64,000 nucleotides of DNA from Sphingobium baderi (GTDB taxonomy: Bacteria > Pseudomonadota > Alphaproteobacteria > Sphingomonadales > Sphingomonadaceae). Shown piece by piece: positions 17,782 through 26,966 of the stretch; position 1 is the first letter of the stretch; each line of letters starts with the position of its first letter. Where the stretch lies: the NCBI RefSeq assembly GCF_001456115.1, contig NZ_CP013264.1, positions 1 to 64,000 of the forward strand, in the 5' to 3' direction. The position numbers were made by a program, and so were the translations under genes. Below the pieces are notes generated by a model. That model saw nothing but the letters and a program-made list of their open reading frames with translations, ran no database searches and was not told where the DNA came from.

Positions 17782-19035
17782 ATGCAACGATACAGCCTTG
17801 CCGCCATCTTCCTCCACTGGACCATCGCGATCCTGCTGGCTTTCCAGATCAGCGTCGGGTGGGCGCTGGAGGGCCTGGGCGCGCGCGGCTTCGCCCTGTT
17901 TCAGCTGCACAAGTCGATCGGCATCACCATCCTTGCGCTCACGCTGGCGCGGATCGCGGTGCGATATTGGAAACCGCGCCCCGCGCCGGTCGAAGGCGGG
18001 TGGCAGGGCGCGCTCGCCAAAACGGTTCATGGCGGGCTGTATCTTTTCATGATCGGCGCGCCGCTGACCGGATGGGCGCTGGTATCGACCGCCAAGGTGA
18101 AGGTGCCGACGCTGATTTTCGGCCTCATTCCCCTACCCCATCTGCCCCTGCCGATGCACGGGCACGAACTGGCGGAAGGCGCGCACGGCCTGCTCGCATG
18201 GATCGGCGTCGCGCTGTTCCTGCTGCATGTGGCGGGGGCGCTCCGCCATCATATTCTGCTGCGCGATGGACTGATCTGGCGGATGATGCCCGCGCGCTCG
18301 CCGGTGCTGATCCTGCTGTTGCCCGCGCTGGTCCTGGGCGGGCTGGCGCTGGGCAAGGCGATCCTTCCCGCCCCGGCGCCCAAGCCAGCGGCAGAGGCAG
18401 CACAACTGGCGGTGGCGGGGAATGTCATGGAGGCGGTGGAGAATGAGCCTGCGCCGGTCGAGAACGGCACGGACATAATGGATAATTCAGCGGCAGCGGC
18501 AGGGGCCGACAACGCCGCCCAGCCGGAGGAAAAGCCAGTCGGGCCGCCCCCCGCATGGACCATGCAGCCCGGCGGGCGGGTCAGCTTTTCAGTCGGCAAT
18601 GGCGGCGAGACGATCAGCGGCAGTTTTTCGAAATGGACGGCCAAGATCGCGATGGACCCCGACCATCCGCAATCCGCCGACATCCGCGTCGACATCGATC
18701 TTGCGAGCGCGAGCGTCGGGGACGCCTATAAGGACGGGATGCTGCCCGGGGACGAATTTTTCGACGTGGCGGCGCATCCCTCCGCGCGCTTCGTGGCCAG
18801 GGGCGCGGAGAAGGCGGGTGCGAACAGCTATCGCGCATCGGGCACCTTGACCCTGAAGGGCGTCAGCCGCCCGCAGAACATCCGCTTCACCCTGTCAGGC
18901 GACGGCGCGACGCGGAAAGTGGCGGGTTCCGCGACCATCGCCCGCGCGCCCTTTGGCGTGGGGAACGGGGCCAGCAGCACCGGGCTGGACCCCAAAGTGT
19001 CAGTGGATTTCAGCTTCTCCGCCACCCGGCAATGA
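17782..19035 (+). CDS. Cytochrome b561-YceI fusion protein
   Basis: 417 residues. Residues 1-~185 form a four-helix di-haem cytochrome b561 domain with haem-ligand His in FLHWTIAI, FQLHKSIG and the later GAHG and LLHVAG segments. A further hydrophobic helix and an Ala/Pro/Glu-rich linker (~186-255) lead into a YceI domain (~257-417). YceI domains bind long polyprenyl lipids in the periplasm. A b-type cytochrome tied to a quinone-like lipid binder suggests electron exchange with isoprenoid quinone (inference). The ATG at 17782 has GGAG 7 bases upstream; the GTG at 17776 has none. Confidence 0.88.
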   Translation: MQRYSLAAIFLHWTIAILLAFQISVGWALEGLGARGFALFQLHKSIGITILALTLARIAVRYWKPRPAPVEGGWQGALAKTVHGGLYLFMIGAPLTGWALVSTAKVKVPTLIFGLIPLPHLPLPMHGHELAEGAHGLLAWIGVALFLLHVAGALRHHILLRDGLIWRMMPARSPVLILLLPALVLGGLALGKAILPAPAPKPAAEAAQLAVAGNVMEAVENEPAPVENGTDIMDNSAAAAGADNAAQPEEKPVGPPPAWTMQPGGRVSFSVGNGGETISGSFSKWTAKIAMDPDHPQSADIRVDIDLASASVGDAYKDGMLPGDEFFDVAAHPSARFVARGAEKAGANSYRASGTLTLKGVSRPQNIRFTLSGDGATRKVAGSATIARAPFGVGNGASSTGLDPKVSVDFSFSATRQ

Positions 19036-19099
19036 CAATCGAGCCGGCACCCGCGAGCAGCCATGGATTCCCGCCGGAAATCATGGCATTTGCTGATCC

Positions 19100-20200
19100 A
19101 TGAATGCTGAAAAACCGCCGAGCACACGCATCGAGGACGGAGTCTTTCTCGCCCTCGTCCTGCTGGTCACCATCGCCTTTGCCTGGGTGATCGAACCTTT
19201 TGCCGCGGCGATCCTGTGGGGCGTGATCGTGGCGATCCTCTTTGCGCCGGTGAACCAGCAACTATTGGCGTCGATGCCGGGACGGCGCAACGGCGCGGCG
19301 CTGCTGACGCTGCTTCTTATCCTTGTCATCGTCATCGTGCCCGCCATCGTGCTGGCGATGGCGCTGGTGCAGGAAGGGAGCTATTTTTACGGTCGCCTGC
19401 AATCGGGCCAGATCAATGTCGCGGAAATCTTCGACCGTTTCCAGGCCAGCCTGCCCCATTGGGCTTCGGCCTGGCTGGAACGGCTGGGCATCACCAATTT
19501 CGCGACGGTGCGGGACATGCTGAGCGACGGCATCGCATCGAGTTTCCAGACGCTTGCAGGGCAAGCCCTGTCGATCGGGCAAAGCGCCATGGGTTTCGTG
19601 CTGGCGCTGGGCGTGATGCTGTATCTCACATTCTTCCTGCTGCGCGATGGCAGCAATCTGGTCGCGATGCTCGACAGGGCCGCGCCCCTGCGCGCCACCC
19701 CGCGCCATGCGCTGATGCAGCAGTTCGTCATCGTCGTTCGCGCAACCATCAAGGGCAGCCTGGTCGTCGCCATCGTGCAGGGCCTGATCGGCGGCATCGC
19801 CTTCTGGGCGCTGGGGATACCGGGCGCGCTGCTGTGGGGCGTGCTGATGGGATGCGCGTCGCTATTGCCCGCCGTGGGCACCGGACTCGTCTGGGTGCCG
19901 GTCGCGATCTACCTGCTGGCGACAGGCGCGCTGGTGAAGGGGTTGATCCTCGTCTTTTGCGGCATATTCATCATCGGCATGGTGGACAATGTGCTGCGCC
20001 CCATCCTCGTCGGGCGGGAGACGCGGATACCCGATTATGTCGTGCTCATCACCACGCTGGGCGGGATCGAGCTGTTCGGCGTGAACGGCATCATCATCGG
20101 GCCGGTGATTGCGTCGCTTTTCATCGCCACATGGAACATCGTGACGCGGATGCGCCGCCCCGGCGGAATGGAGGGTCCGCTCGCCGACCGGACCGAATGA
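19100..20200 (+). CDS. AI-2E family transporter (TqsA/YdiK-like permease)
   Basis: 366 residues with about seven or eight hydrophobic segments. The family layout is visible: two N-terminal helices separated by a short loop, a central soluble region (about 95-160), then LALGVMLYLTFFLLRDG and the C-terminal block GIPGALLWGVLMGCASLLPAVGT and IPDYVVLITTLGG. Members export AI-2 in E. coli, or other solutes such as Na+ in other bacteria; the substrate here is unknown. It stands 64 bases after the cytochrome b561-YceI gene. Confidence 0.85.
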   Translation: MNAEKPPSTRIEDGVFLALVLLVTIAFAWVIEPFAAAILWGVIVAILFAPVNQQLLASMPGRRNGAALLTLLLILVIVIVPAIVLAMALVQEGSYFYGRLQSGQINVAEIFDRFQASLPHWASAWLERLGITNFATVRDMLSDGIASSFQTLAGQALSIGQSAMGFVLALGVMLYLTFFLLRDGSNLVAMLDRAAPLRATPRHALMQQFVIVVRATIKGSLVVAIVQGLIGGIAFWALGIPGALLWGVLMGCASLLPAVGTGLVWVPVAIYLLATGALVKGLILVFCGIFIIGMVDNVLRPILVGRETRIPDYVVLITTLGGIELFGVNGIIIGPVIASLFIATWNIVTRMRRPGGMEGPLADRTE

Positions 20201-20207
20201 AGGCTTA

Positions 20208-20347
20208 GGGTCAGCGACATTCGGTTCTGGTCGGCTGCCAATGGCGTCGTTTCGTACTTCCGGTGCTCACGACCCTATAGGTCGCTGCGCGCCGGGTCAC
20301 GAAAACCCACCATTTTCGTTCCACCATCTTCCGAATATCGCTGACCC
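20208..20347. repeat. 140-bp palindromic intergenic element
   Basis: Terminal inverted repeats of 17 bp (20208-20224 and 20331-20347) differ at one position, and similarity extends a little inward. A second smaller palindrome with GACC-CTATA-GGTC lies in the centre. It fills the gap between convergent AI-2E permease and ABC-F genes and has no ORF. It may be a small mobile palindromic repeat (REP/MITE-like) or a folded terminator. Confidence 0.6.
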
Positions 20348-20348
20348 T

Positions 20349-22217
20349 TTAGAGCGCCTCCAATCCGGCGCTGGCTTCCATCCAGGCTTCCTCAACGGCT
20401 TCCAGCTTCTTTTCGACGGCGGCGCGTTTCACCATCAGTTCAGTCATGGTCATCTTCGCCTCCGCCCCGCTCGCGGCCTTGGGATCGAACAGCGCCTGAT
20501 CGATGCGGCTGCGTTCCGCGCCCAGGGTCGCCATTTCCTTTTCGGCCTTGCTGACGGCAGCTTTCAGGGCCTTTTGCTTTTCGCGCCATTCGGCGGCGTT
20601 GCGTTTTTCGGCCTTGCGGTCGGGCCTGGGCGTATCGCCGCCGCTGCCGTTGCTGTCCGCCTTACGCAGGACGATGTCGGTATAATCGTCGAGGCTGCCC
20701 GCAAACTCCTGCGCCGTACCGCCATCGACCAGCACGAGGCGGTCTGCGGCAAGTTCGATCATGTGGCGGTCATGGCTGACGATCACCACCGCGCCCGAAT
20801 ATTCGTTGAGCGCCTGCACCAGCGCCTCGCGACTGTCGACGTCAAGGTGGTTGGTCGGTTCATCGAGGATCAGCAGATGCGGCGCATCGCGCGTGATGAG
20901 CGCGAGGGCGAGACGGGCTTTCTCCCCGCCCGACATGCTACCGACCTTCTGCGTGGCGCGCTCGCCGGAAAAGCCGAAGCGGCCCAACTGGGCGCGGACG
21001 GCGGCGGGGGTCGCGCCCTTCATCACGCGGCTCATATGTTCAAGCGGCGTGTCGGTGACGTCCAGTTCCTCCACCTGATATTGCGTGAAATAGCCTACGC
21101 TCATCTTGGAAGAGCTGTTCATCGCGCCTTCCATGGGCGCAAGCTGCGCGGCCATCAGGCGTGCCAGCGTGGTCTTGCCATTGCCGTTGCGGCCGAGCAG
21201 CGCGACGCGGTCGTCCGGGTCGATACGCAGGTTGACACGTTTCAGGATCGGCGTGTCGCCATAGCCGACCGCCGCCATATCCATGGTGATGAGCGGCGGG
21301 CGCAGTTCGGGCGGGCTGGGGAAGGTGAAGGCCAGCGTCGGATCTTCGATGGCGGCCGCGATAGGCTGCATCCGCGCAAGCGCCTTGGCGCGGGACTGGG
21401 CCTGTTTGGCCGTGGAAGCACGCGCCGAGTTGCGGGCGATGTAATCCTGCAGCTTCTCCCGTTCGGCCTGCTGTTTCGAGCGGGCGGCTTCCTGCTGGGC
21501 GAGGCGTTCGGCACGCTGGCGCTCGAAGGCGTCATAGCCGCCGGGGTAGAGCGTCACCTTGCCCCCCTCCAGATGCAGGATGTGGTCGACCACATTGTTC
21601 AGAAGATCGCGCTCATGGCTGATGACGACCACGGTGCCGCGATAGTTTTTGAGGAAGCTTTCCAGCCACATCGTCGCTTCAAGGTCGAGATGGTTGGACG
21701 GTTCGTCGAGCAGTAGCAGTTCCGGCTCGGAAAAGAGCAGCGCGGCAAGGGCCACGCGCATCTTCCAGCCGCCCGAATAGCTATCGAGCGGGCGGCCCTG
21801 CATCTCCTCGTCGAAGCCGAGGCCGACGAGGATGCGGGCGGCGCGGGCGGGGGCGGTATAGGCATCGATGGCGTTCAGGCGCTCATAGATGTGGCCGAGG
21901 CGGTCGGGGTCTTCGGTATGCTCCGCCTCCGCCATCAGGGCGGCACGTTCCTTGTCGGCGGCCAGCACCGTTTCGAAGGGGGTGGCGGTGCCGGCAGGGG
22001 CTTCCTGCGCGATATAGCCCAGCCGCGTGTCGCGCGGCATGTCGCAACTGCCTTCGTCCGGGTCGATCTGGCCGATCATCACCTTCATCAGCGTGGACTT
22101 GCCCGCCCCGTTGCGGCCGATGAGGCCCACGCGGCTGCGCGGCGGCAACGCGACGCCGGCGCGGTCAAGGATGGTGCGTCCGCCAAGGCGCACGGTGATA
22201 CCGTTCAAGTTAAGCAT
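20349..22217 (-). CDS. ABC-F family ATPase (YheS/Uup-like)
   Basis: 622 residues with two ABC domains and no membrane segment. Walker A appears twice (GRNGAGKST, GRNGNGKTT), signature motifs as YSGGWKMRVALA and SGGEKARLALA, and Walker B as LLLLDEPSNHLD and LLILDEPTNHLD. The inter-domain linker (~235-300) is charged and the C-terminus (~525-622) is a coiled-coil extension. ABC-F proteins act on ribosomes as translation factors. The gene is followed by the 140-bp palindromic element. Confidence 0.93.
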   Translation of the reverse strand: MLNLNGITVRLGGRTILDRAGVALPPRSRVGLIGRNGAGKSTLMKVMIGQIDPDEGSCDMPRDTRLGYIAQEAPAGTATPFETVLAADKERAALMAEAEHTEDPDRLGHIYERLNAIDAYTAPARAARILVGLGFDEEMQGRPLDSYSGGWKMRVALAALLFSEPELLLLDEPSNHLDLEATMWLESFLKNYRGTVVVISHERDLLNNVVDHILHLEGGKVTLYPGGYDAFERQRAERLAQQEAARSKQQAEREKLQDYIARNSARASTAKQAQSRAKALARMQPIAAAIEDPTLAFTFPSPPELRPPLITMDMAAVGYGDTPILKRVNLRIDPDDRVALLGRNGNGKTTLARLMAAQLAPMEGAMNSSSKMSVGYFTQYQVEELDVTDTPLEHMSRVMKGATPAAVRAQLGRFGFSGERATQKVGSMSGGEKARLALALITRDAPHLLILDEPTNHLDVDSREALVQALNEYSGAVVIVSHDRHMIELAADRLVLVDGGTAQEFAGSLDDYTDIVLRKADSNGSGGDTPRPDRKAEKRNAAEWREKQKALKAAVSKAEKEMATLGAERSRIDQALFDPKAASGAEAKMTMTELMVKRAAVEKKLEAVEEAWMEASAGLEAL

Positions 22218-22311
22218 GGCGGCCCCCTAGCCTATTTTGGCGGCGGGGGGAAACCGGTGACGGCAGAGAAAGCGGGGTGACTGTTTTCGGCCAATAGCCG
22301 CCACCCCCCTT

Positions 22312-22368
22312 CCGTTCGGGCTGAGCCTGTCGAAGCCTGTCCTGAGCGGCGTCGCTCAGGGCGAACGG
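22312..22368. repeat. Short intergenic hairpin repeat
   Basis: Arms CCGTTCG..CTGAGC and GCTCAGG..CGAACGG (22312-22326 and 22354-22368, 13 of 15 paired) flank GAAGCC and CCTGAGC blocks. From memory, a repeat with this TTCGGGCTGAGC core is scattered between genes in sphingomonads. It lies between the GH3 gene and the ABC-F gene, both on the minus strand. Confidence 0.55.
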
Positions 22369-22415
22369 AGATGGGAATAGCGGACAGTCCACCTTCCACC
22401 CAAAACCAGTCTCTC

Positions 22416-24713
22416 CTACCCTTTCTTGGCCGGCACCTGTTCCGCATAAAGGGTGAACTGCGCGTGGAGCCCGCCTTGCGAAGACTGCCCTAGCCACAGG
22501 TCGAACAGGCCCGGTTCGGCGATGCGCTTGCTGCCGGACCCCACAAATTCCAGATCGGTGCGGGATAGGGAGAAGCGGGCCAGCCTGCTTTGCCCGGGGC
22601 CGAGCGTCACGCGCTCAATGCGTTTGAGTTCGCGGATCGGGCGGGTGCGGCTGGCCACCCTGTCGCGAATGTAGAGTTGCACCACTTCGCTGCCGGAGCG
22701 GTCGCCGGTGTTGCGGACGCGCGCCGTCACCTCGATAGCGCGGTCCCAGCGCAGCGCGGTGTCGGAGAGCTTCAAATCCTCCAGCGCGAATTGCGTGTAG
22801 GACAGGCCATGGCCAAAGGGAAAACGGGCGCTGTTGTCGGTGGTGGCATAGCGCGCCTTATATTCGGTGCCGCCATTGTCGGTGACGGGGCGTCCGGTGG
22901 ATTTGCGATCGTAGAAGAAGGGCTCCTGCCCCGATTCCCATGGGAAGCTGACGGGGAGCTTGCCGGACGGGTCCGCCTTGCCAAAGAGAAGGTCGGCGAT
23001 GGCGTGGCCGGTTTCGGAGCCGAGGAACCATGTCGCCAGGATCGCCTGCGCGTTCGCCACGCCGTCATGCAACGCCAGTGCGCGGCCGTGGCGGAGCATG
23101 ATGATAACCGGCTTTCCGGTCATGGCGACGGCATCGGCCAGCGCCTGCTGCGCGGCGGGGATTTCAATGACGGTGCGGGACTGGGCCTCACCGGACATAT
23201 CCTGGGATTCTCCTATGGCCAGGAGCACGATGTCGGCGGCCTTGGCGGCGTCCACCGCCCCTGCGATGCCATCGTCTATCGGTTTGCGGACGCCGCAGCC
23301 CTTGACGATGGTGAGCAGCGAGGGGTCGGGCATCGCCGCGCGCAAGCCGGTGGCGATGTCCACGCCCTTGTCGGGATCGCCATAGAAAGCCCACGGGCCG
23401 TAGAGATTCGCCTTATCCTCGCCGAAGGGACCGATGAGCGCGATCTTCTGCCGTTTCGCGGGATCGAGCGGCAGGACGCCTTCATTCTTGAGCAGCACGA
23501 CCGAGCGGATCGCGGATTCGCGGGCCAGGGCGCGATGGGCGGGCGTGGCGATGCGGCTCTTTTCCGCCGCCTCGTCCAGCGAGCGATAGGGATTGTCGAA
23601 CAGGCCGATGGCGGTCTTTACATAGAGGATGCGGCGGACGGCGACGTCGATGGTGCCTTCGGGCACCGCGCCGCTCTTCACCAGATCGGGCAGATATTTG
23701 ATGAAGAGGCCGCTCTGCATCGACATGTCGACCCCGGCAAGCACCGCAAGCCGCGCGGCGTCCCGGTCATCCTGCGCGAAGCCATGAGCGACCAGTTCCT
23801 CGTCCGCCGTATAGTCGGAAAAGACGAAACCCCGGAAACCCATCTCGCCGCGCAGCAGATCGGTCAGAAGCTCCCGGTCGGCGGTGGCGGGGACGCCGTT
23901 GATCTCGTTGAAGGCGGCCATGGTCGTGAGCGCGCCCGCCGCGAAGGCCGAACCAAAGGGCGGGATATGGGTTTCGCGCAGCGTCTCGTCGGAAATGTCG
24001 ACATTGCCATATTCCAGGCCCGCCGCCACCGCGCCATAAGCGGCGAAATGCTTGGGACAGGCGAGCAGGCTGTCGGCGCGGCGCAGATCGCCCCCCTGAA
24101 AGCCGCGCACGCGAGCGGCGGCGAACAGGCTGGTGAGGGTGACGTCCTCTCCCGCCCCTTCGACCACGCGGCCCCAGCGCTGATCGCGCGCCACGTCGAC
24201 CATCGGCGCGAAGGTCAAATGCAGGCCCGCCGCCGTCGCTTCAACCGCCATGGCGCGGGACGTTCGGCGCGCCAGTTCCGGATCGAAGCTGGCCGCTTCG
24301 CCCAGCGGCACAGGAAAGACGGTCTTCAGCCCATGGATCACATCGCCCGCGAAAAGCAGCGGAATGCCGAGGCGGCTGTCCTTGACCGCGATGTCCTGCG
24401 CGCGGCGGCCACCCTCCACGCCGATGCCGTTGAAGAGGCACCCGACGCGCCCCTTGCGAATTTCCCCGGCGAGGCGCTTTTCGTCCTGGATGCCCACTTG
24501 CGGGTTAGGCGGATTGAACGGGCGGAAACTGTCGGCGAGGCAGGTCATCTGCCCGGCCTTCTCCTCCAGCGTCATGCGGGAGATAAGGTCGTCCACCCGC
24601 GCCACGTCACTGGCGGCAAGGGCAAAGGCCCGTCGCGACGCCGCGAGGCTCAGGGGTAAGGTCAGAAAAGACGCAAGGGATGCGGTCAGCAGGGAACGGC
24701 GGTCAAGGCTCAT
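22416..24713 (-). CDS. bglX: Exported glycoside hydrolase family 3 beta-glucosidase
   Basis: 765 residues. An N-terminal signal with a twin Arg pair (DRRSLL) and a hydrophobic stretch points to export, perhaps by Tat. The GH3 N-domain has KHFAAYG and the nucleophile Asp in FVFSDY. The C-domain (~395-600) and a fibronectin type III-like tail (~660-765) follow. It should release glucose from beta-glucosides in the periplasm. The length matches BglX. Confidence 0.92.
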   Translation of the reverse strand: MSLDRRSLLTASLASFLTLPLSLAASRRAFALAASDVARVDDLISRMTLEEKAGQMTCLADSFRPFNPPNPQVGIQDEKRLAGEIRKGRVGCLFNGIGVEGGRRAQDIAVKDSRLGIPLLFAGDVIHGLKTVFPVPLGEAASFDPELARRTSRAMAVEATAAGLHLTFAPMVDVARDQRWGRVVEGAGEDVTLTSLFAAARVRGFQGGDLRRADSLLACPKHFAAYGAVAAGLEYGNVDISDETLRETHIPPFGSAFAAGALTTMAAFNEINGVPATADRELLTDLLRGEMGFRGFVFSDYTADEELVAHGFAQDDRDAARLAVLAGVDMSMQSGLFIKYLPDLVKSGAVPEGTIDVAVRRILYVKTAIGLFDNPYRSLDEAAEKSRIATPAHRALARESAIRSVVLLKNEGVLPLDPAKRQKIALIGPFGEDKANLYGPWAFYGDPDKGVDIATGLRAAMPDPSLLTIVKGCGVRKPIDDGIAGAVDAAKAADIVLLAIGESQDMSGEAQSRTVIEIPAAQQALADAVAMTGKPVIIMLRHGRALALHDGVANAQAILATWFLGSETGHAIADLLFGKADPSGKLPVSFPWESGQEPFFYDRKSTGRPVTDNGGTEYKARYATTDNSARFPFGHGLSYTQFALEDLKLSDTALRWDRAIEVTARVRNTGDRSGSEVVQLYIRDRVASRTRPIRELKRIERVTLGPGQSRLARFSLSRTDLEFVGSGSKRIAEPGLFDLWLGQSSQGGLHAQFTLYAEQVPAKKG

Positions 24714-24787
24714 GCAGGCGGGCTAACAGGGTCCATATGAATATAGCTTGTCCGCCGAACGCATGAACCGAGCCATGTTGCAGCGCA

Positions 24788-25108
24788 TCACGCCGAAGCG
24801 AACAGCTTGGTCCCTACCACGCCGATCACGGTCAGCGCCATGAAAGCGGCCTGCACCGGCGTCACCTTGTCCCCGAAAAGGATCACCCCGCCGATGATGA
24901 CTCCCACCGCGCCAAGACCGGTCCAGATCGCATAGGCGGTTCCGGCGGGCAGGCCCCGCATCGCCAGCGCCAGCAGGCCCATGTTCACGAAGCTCAGGGT
25001 GATGGGCACCAGCGACGCCTGCCAATGTCCGACGGTGGCGGCCCATTTGAGGCTGAGCGCCCAGATGATTTCGGTGATAACCGCGATGCCAAGAATTAGC
25101 CACGCCAT
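24788..25108 (-). CDS. sugE: Small multidrug resistance transporter, Gdx/SugE-like
   Basis: 106 residues with four hydrophobic helices. The membrane Glu is in ITEIIWALSLKWAA and the WAxxLK and YAIWTGLGAVG signatures match the Gdx/SugE branch more than EmrE. That branch exports guanidinium; the assignment is by motif only. The ATG at 25106-25108 follows AAGGA by about 9 bases. No guanidine riboswitch is apparent upstream, where tRNA-Tyr is found. Confidence 0.8.
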   Translation of the reverse strand: MAWLILGIAVITEIIWALSLKWAATVGHWQASLVPITLSFVNMGLLALAMRGLPAGTAYAIWTGLGAVGVIIGGVILFGDKVTPVQAAFMALTVIGVVGTKLFASA

Positions 25109-25199
25109 GTCCGCGCGTTCCTTCTGCTCAATCAGGCTCGGGAAAAAGGGGAAGCGTGCGGGCCGGAAACCCGAAAGAGGCGGCACGCCGGATATGCGA

Positions 25200-25286
25200 T
25201 GGTGGACAGGGCTGGATTCGAACCAGCGTACGGGAAACCCGGGCAGATTTACAGTCTGCTGCCTTTAACCACTCGGCCACCTGTCC
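25200..25286 (-). tRNA. tRNA-Tyr (anticodon GTA)
   Basis: 87 nt including an encoded CCA. The acceptor stem GGACAGG/CCTGTCC, discriminator A, T-loop TTCGAAT and a long variable arm of the class II type are all seen. The anticodon GTA (complement at 25250-25252) lies in CTGTAAA. The long variable arm fits Tyr. It lies upstream of the SMR gene and divergent from rlmB-like. Confidence 0.96.
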
Positions 25287-25384
25287 AGTCGCCTGACCGT
25301 TCCGGGGATGCCCGATCCGGTTGGAGGGCGCTCAATGACGAAAGGAGGCTTGCCTGTCAATGCTTCCCGTGAAAAGAGCGCGAC

Positions 25385-26128
25385 ATGAAGAAAAGAGGTC
25401 ATCGCCCGACGGGGCACAAGGGCAATTATCCGCGCTTCTATGGACGCCATGCCGTGATCGCGGCGCTGGCGAATCCCGATCGCGTGGTGCGGAAGATATG
25501 GGGCACGCGCGATGCGCTGAACGCGCTGGAACTGCCGCCGGTGCTGCCCATCGTCTATGCCGACGTGGCCGATCTGGGGCGGATGGTCCCGTCGGACGCG
25601 CCGCATCAGGGGCTGGTGGCGGAAGTCGAGCCATTGGACGACGTATGGCTGGGCGATGCGCTGGAGGCTGGGCAGGACGACAAAAGGCCCGTTCTGGTGC
25701 TGGATCAGGTGACGGACCCGCATAATGTCGGCGCGATCCTTCGTTCGGCCGCCGCGTTCGATGCGCTCTGCATCGTGACGCAGGACCGCCACGCGCCCCC
25801 CGAATCGGGGGTGCTGGCGCGGTCGGCTTCGGGCGCGCTGGAAATCATGCCGTGGGTGCGCGTGGTGAATCTCGCCCGCGCGCTGGATGAGATTGCGGAG
25901 GCGGGATATTGGCGCATTGGCCTCGATGGAGAGGCCGATACCACGCTGGGCGAGGCAATCGGCGAATCGCGGGTCGCGCTGGTGCTGGGGGCCGAAGGCG
26001 AGGGCCTGAGGCATAACAGCATGGCGCATTGCGATATTCTGGCTAAACTGCCGATCAGTCCGCGGATGGAGAGCCTGAACGTCTCCAATGCCGCGGCCAT
26101 CGCGCTCTACGCCGCCGCCAGCCGGTAG
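25385..26128 (+). CDS. rlmB: TrmH/SpoU-family rRNA 2'-O-methyltransferase (RlmB-like)
   Basis: 247 residues. The N-terminal RNA-binding part (FYGRHAVIAAL) is followed by the knotted SPOUT domain with motif 1 NVGAILRSAAAFDA, motif 2 LVLGAEGEGL and motif 3 LPISPRMESLNVSNAAAIAL. RlmB methylates G2251 of 23S rRNA, and the length fits. A different target within the family cannot be excluded. Confidence 0.88.
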   Translation: MKKRGHRPTGHKGNYPRFYGRHAVIAALANPDRVVRKIWGTRDALNALELPPVLPIVYADVADLGRMVPSDAPHQGLVAEVEPLDDVWLGDALEAGQDDKRPVLVLDQVTDPHNVGAILRSAAAFDALCIVTQDRHAPPESGVLARSASGALEIMPWVRVVNLARALDEIAEAGYWRIGLDGEADTTLGEAIGESRVALVLGAEGEGLRHNSMAHCDILAKLPISPRMESLNVSNAAAIALYAAASR

Positions 26129-26156
26129 CGGCAGAAACGCAAGACAGGGGGTTGTC

Positions 26157-26912
26157 ATGTCCGTTCTGACGCGCGCGGTCGCCGCGCTCTTGCCCATGTT
26201 GCTGCTGTCCGCCTGTCTGGTGACGCCGGGCAAATTCGATTCCACGCTCGATATCCGGGCCGACCGCAGCTTCACTTTCACCTACAAGGGTGAGATTATC
26301 GCGTCGGACATGGGCAAGGACCTGCCGGGCCCCGACGGGTTGGGCGACGAGCCGACCGACGATGCCGCGCCCACGACGCAGGACAGCGTCTACCACATGG
26401 CGGGGATCTGGCGGATCAAGGACGAAACCGCCGAACAATCCTTCGCCAACCGCAAGAACCCGGGCGACGACGCCAAAATGCAGGCGATTGCCGAAGCGCT
26501 GACCAAGGAAAAGGGGTTCCGCGCCGCGCGCTATATGGGCGATCACAAGTTCGAGATCGATTATGCGATCAGCGGCAGGCTGGATCACGCCTTTCTCTTT
26601 CCGTTCAACACGGACGCGCAGATCGTGCTGCCCTTCGTGGCGGTGGAACTACGCGGAGCCGATCGGTTGCGGGTGAAGGCGCCGGGCTTTTCCACCAGCT
26701 ATGACAAGAGCCAGGGACCATCCATGGGCGGTTCGGACGATGATGCGGCCAAGGCGCTGGACGGCACCTTCACCCTGACCACCGACGCCGAAATCGTGGC
26801 GCAGAATCAGGAAGACGGCGCGCAGGACACGCCGCAGGGCAAGCGGATCGTCTGGAAAGTGACGCCGATGACGAGCGATGCACCCAGCGCGACGCTGCGA
26901 GTGAAGCCGTAA
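26157..26912 (+). CDS. Putative lipoprotein of unknown function
   Basis: 251 residues from the ATG at 26157, preceded by a G-rich ribosome site. A short signal with lipobox LLSAC places the lipidated Cys near residue 18. The rest is soluble, with alternating strands (FDSTLDIRADRSFTFTYKGEI) and a region mentioning MGGSDDDAAKALDG. I do not recognise a domain. It follows the rlmB-like gene by 28 bases and converges on the ferredoxin gene. Confidence 0.8.
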   Translation: MSVLTRAVAALLPMLLLSACLVTPGKFDSTLDIRADRSFTFTYKGEIIASDMGKDLPGPDGLGDEPTDDAAPTTQDSVYHMAGIWRIKDETAEQSFANRKNPGDDAKMQAIAEALTKEKGFRAARYMGDHKFEIDYAISGRLDHAFLFPFNTDAQIVLPFVAVELRGADRLRVKAPGFSTSYDKSQGPSMGGSDDDAAKALDGTFTLTTDAEIVAQNQEDGAQDTPQGKRIVWKVTPMTSDAPSATLRVKP

Positions 26913-26930
26913 ACCCGGCGGGAATGCGAA

Positions 26931-26958
26931 CCGTGCCCCCGCAAAGGCAGGAGCACGG
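26931..26958. terminator. Possible hairpin between convergent lipoprotein and ferredoxin genes
   Basis: Perfect arms CCGTGC/GCACGG flank a partly paired interior between two convergent genes. No T tract follows. Confidence 0.35.
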
Positions 26959-26966
26959 CGTGCTTG

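Noticed and set aside
20241..21716. 491-residue open frame antisense to the ABC-F gene
   Set aside because: Walker and signature motifs are on the minus strand; this frame carries none.
22590..24659. 689-residue open frame antisense to the GH3 gene
   Set aside because: The GH3 frame has catalytic motifs and a signal peptide; the other strand has no recognisable domain.
25109..25199. Guanidine riboswitch before the SMR gene
   Set aside because: The gap is 91 bp and shows none of the conserved guanidine riboswitch sequence I can recall.
25200..25286. tRNA-Tyr as an integration site
   Set aside because: No integrase, no flanking direct repeat of the tRNA 3' end and no foreign genes next to it.
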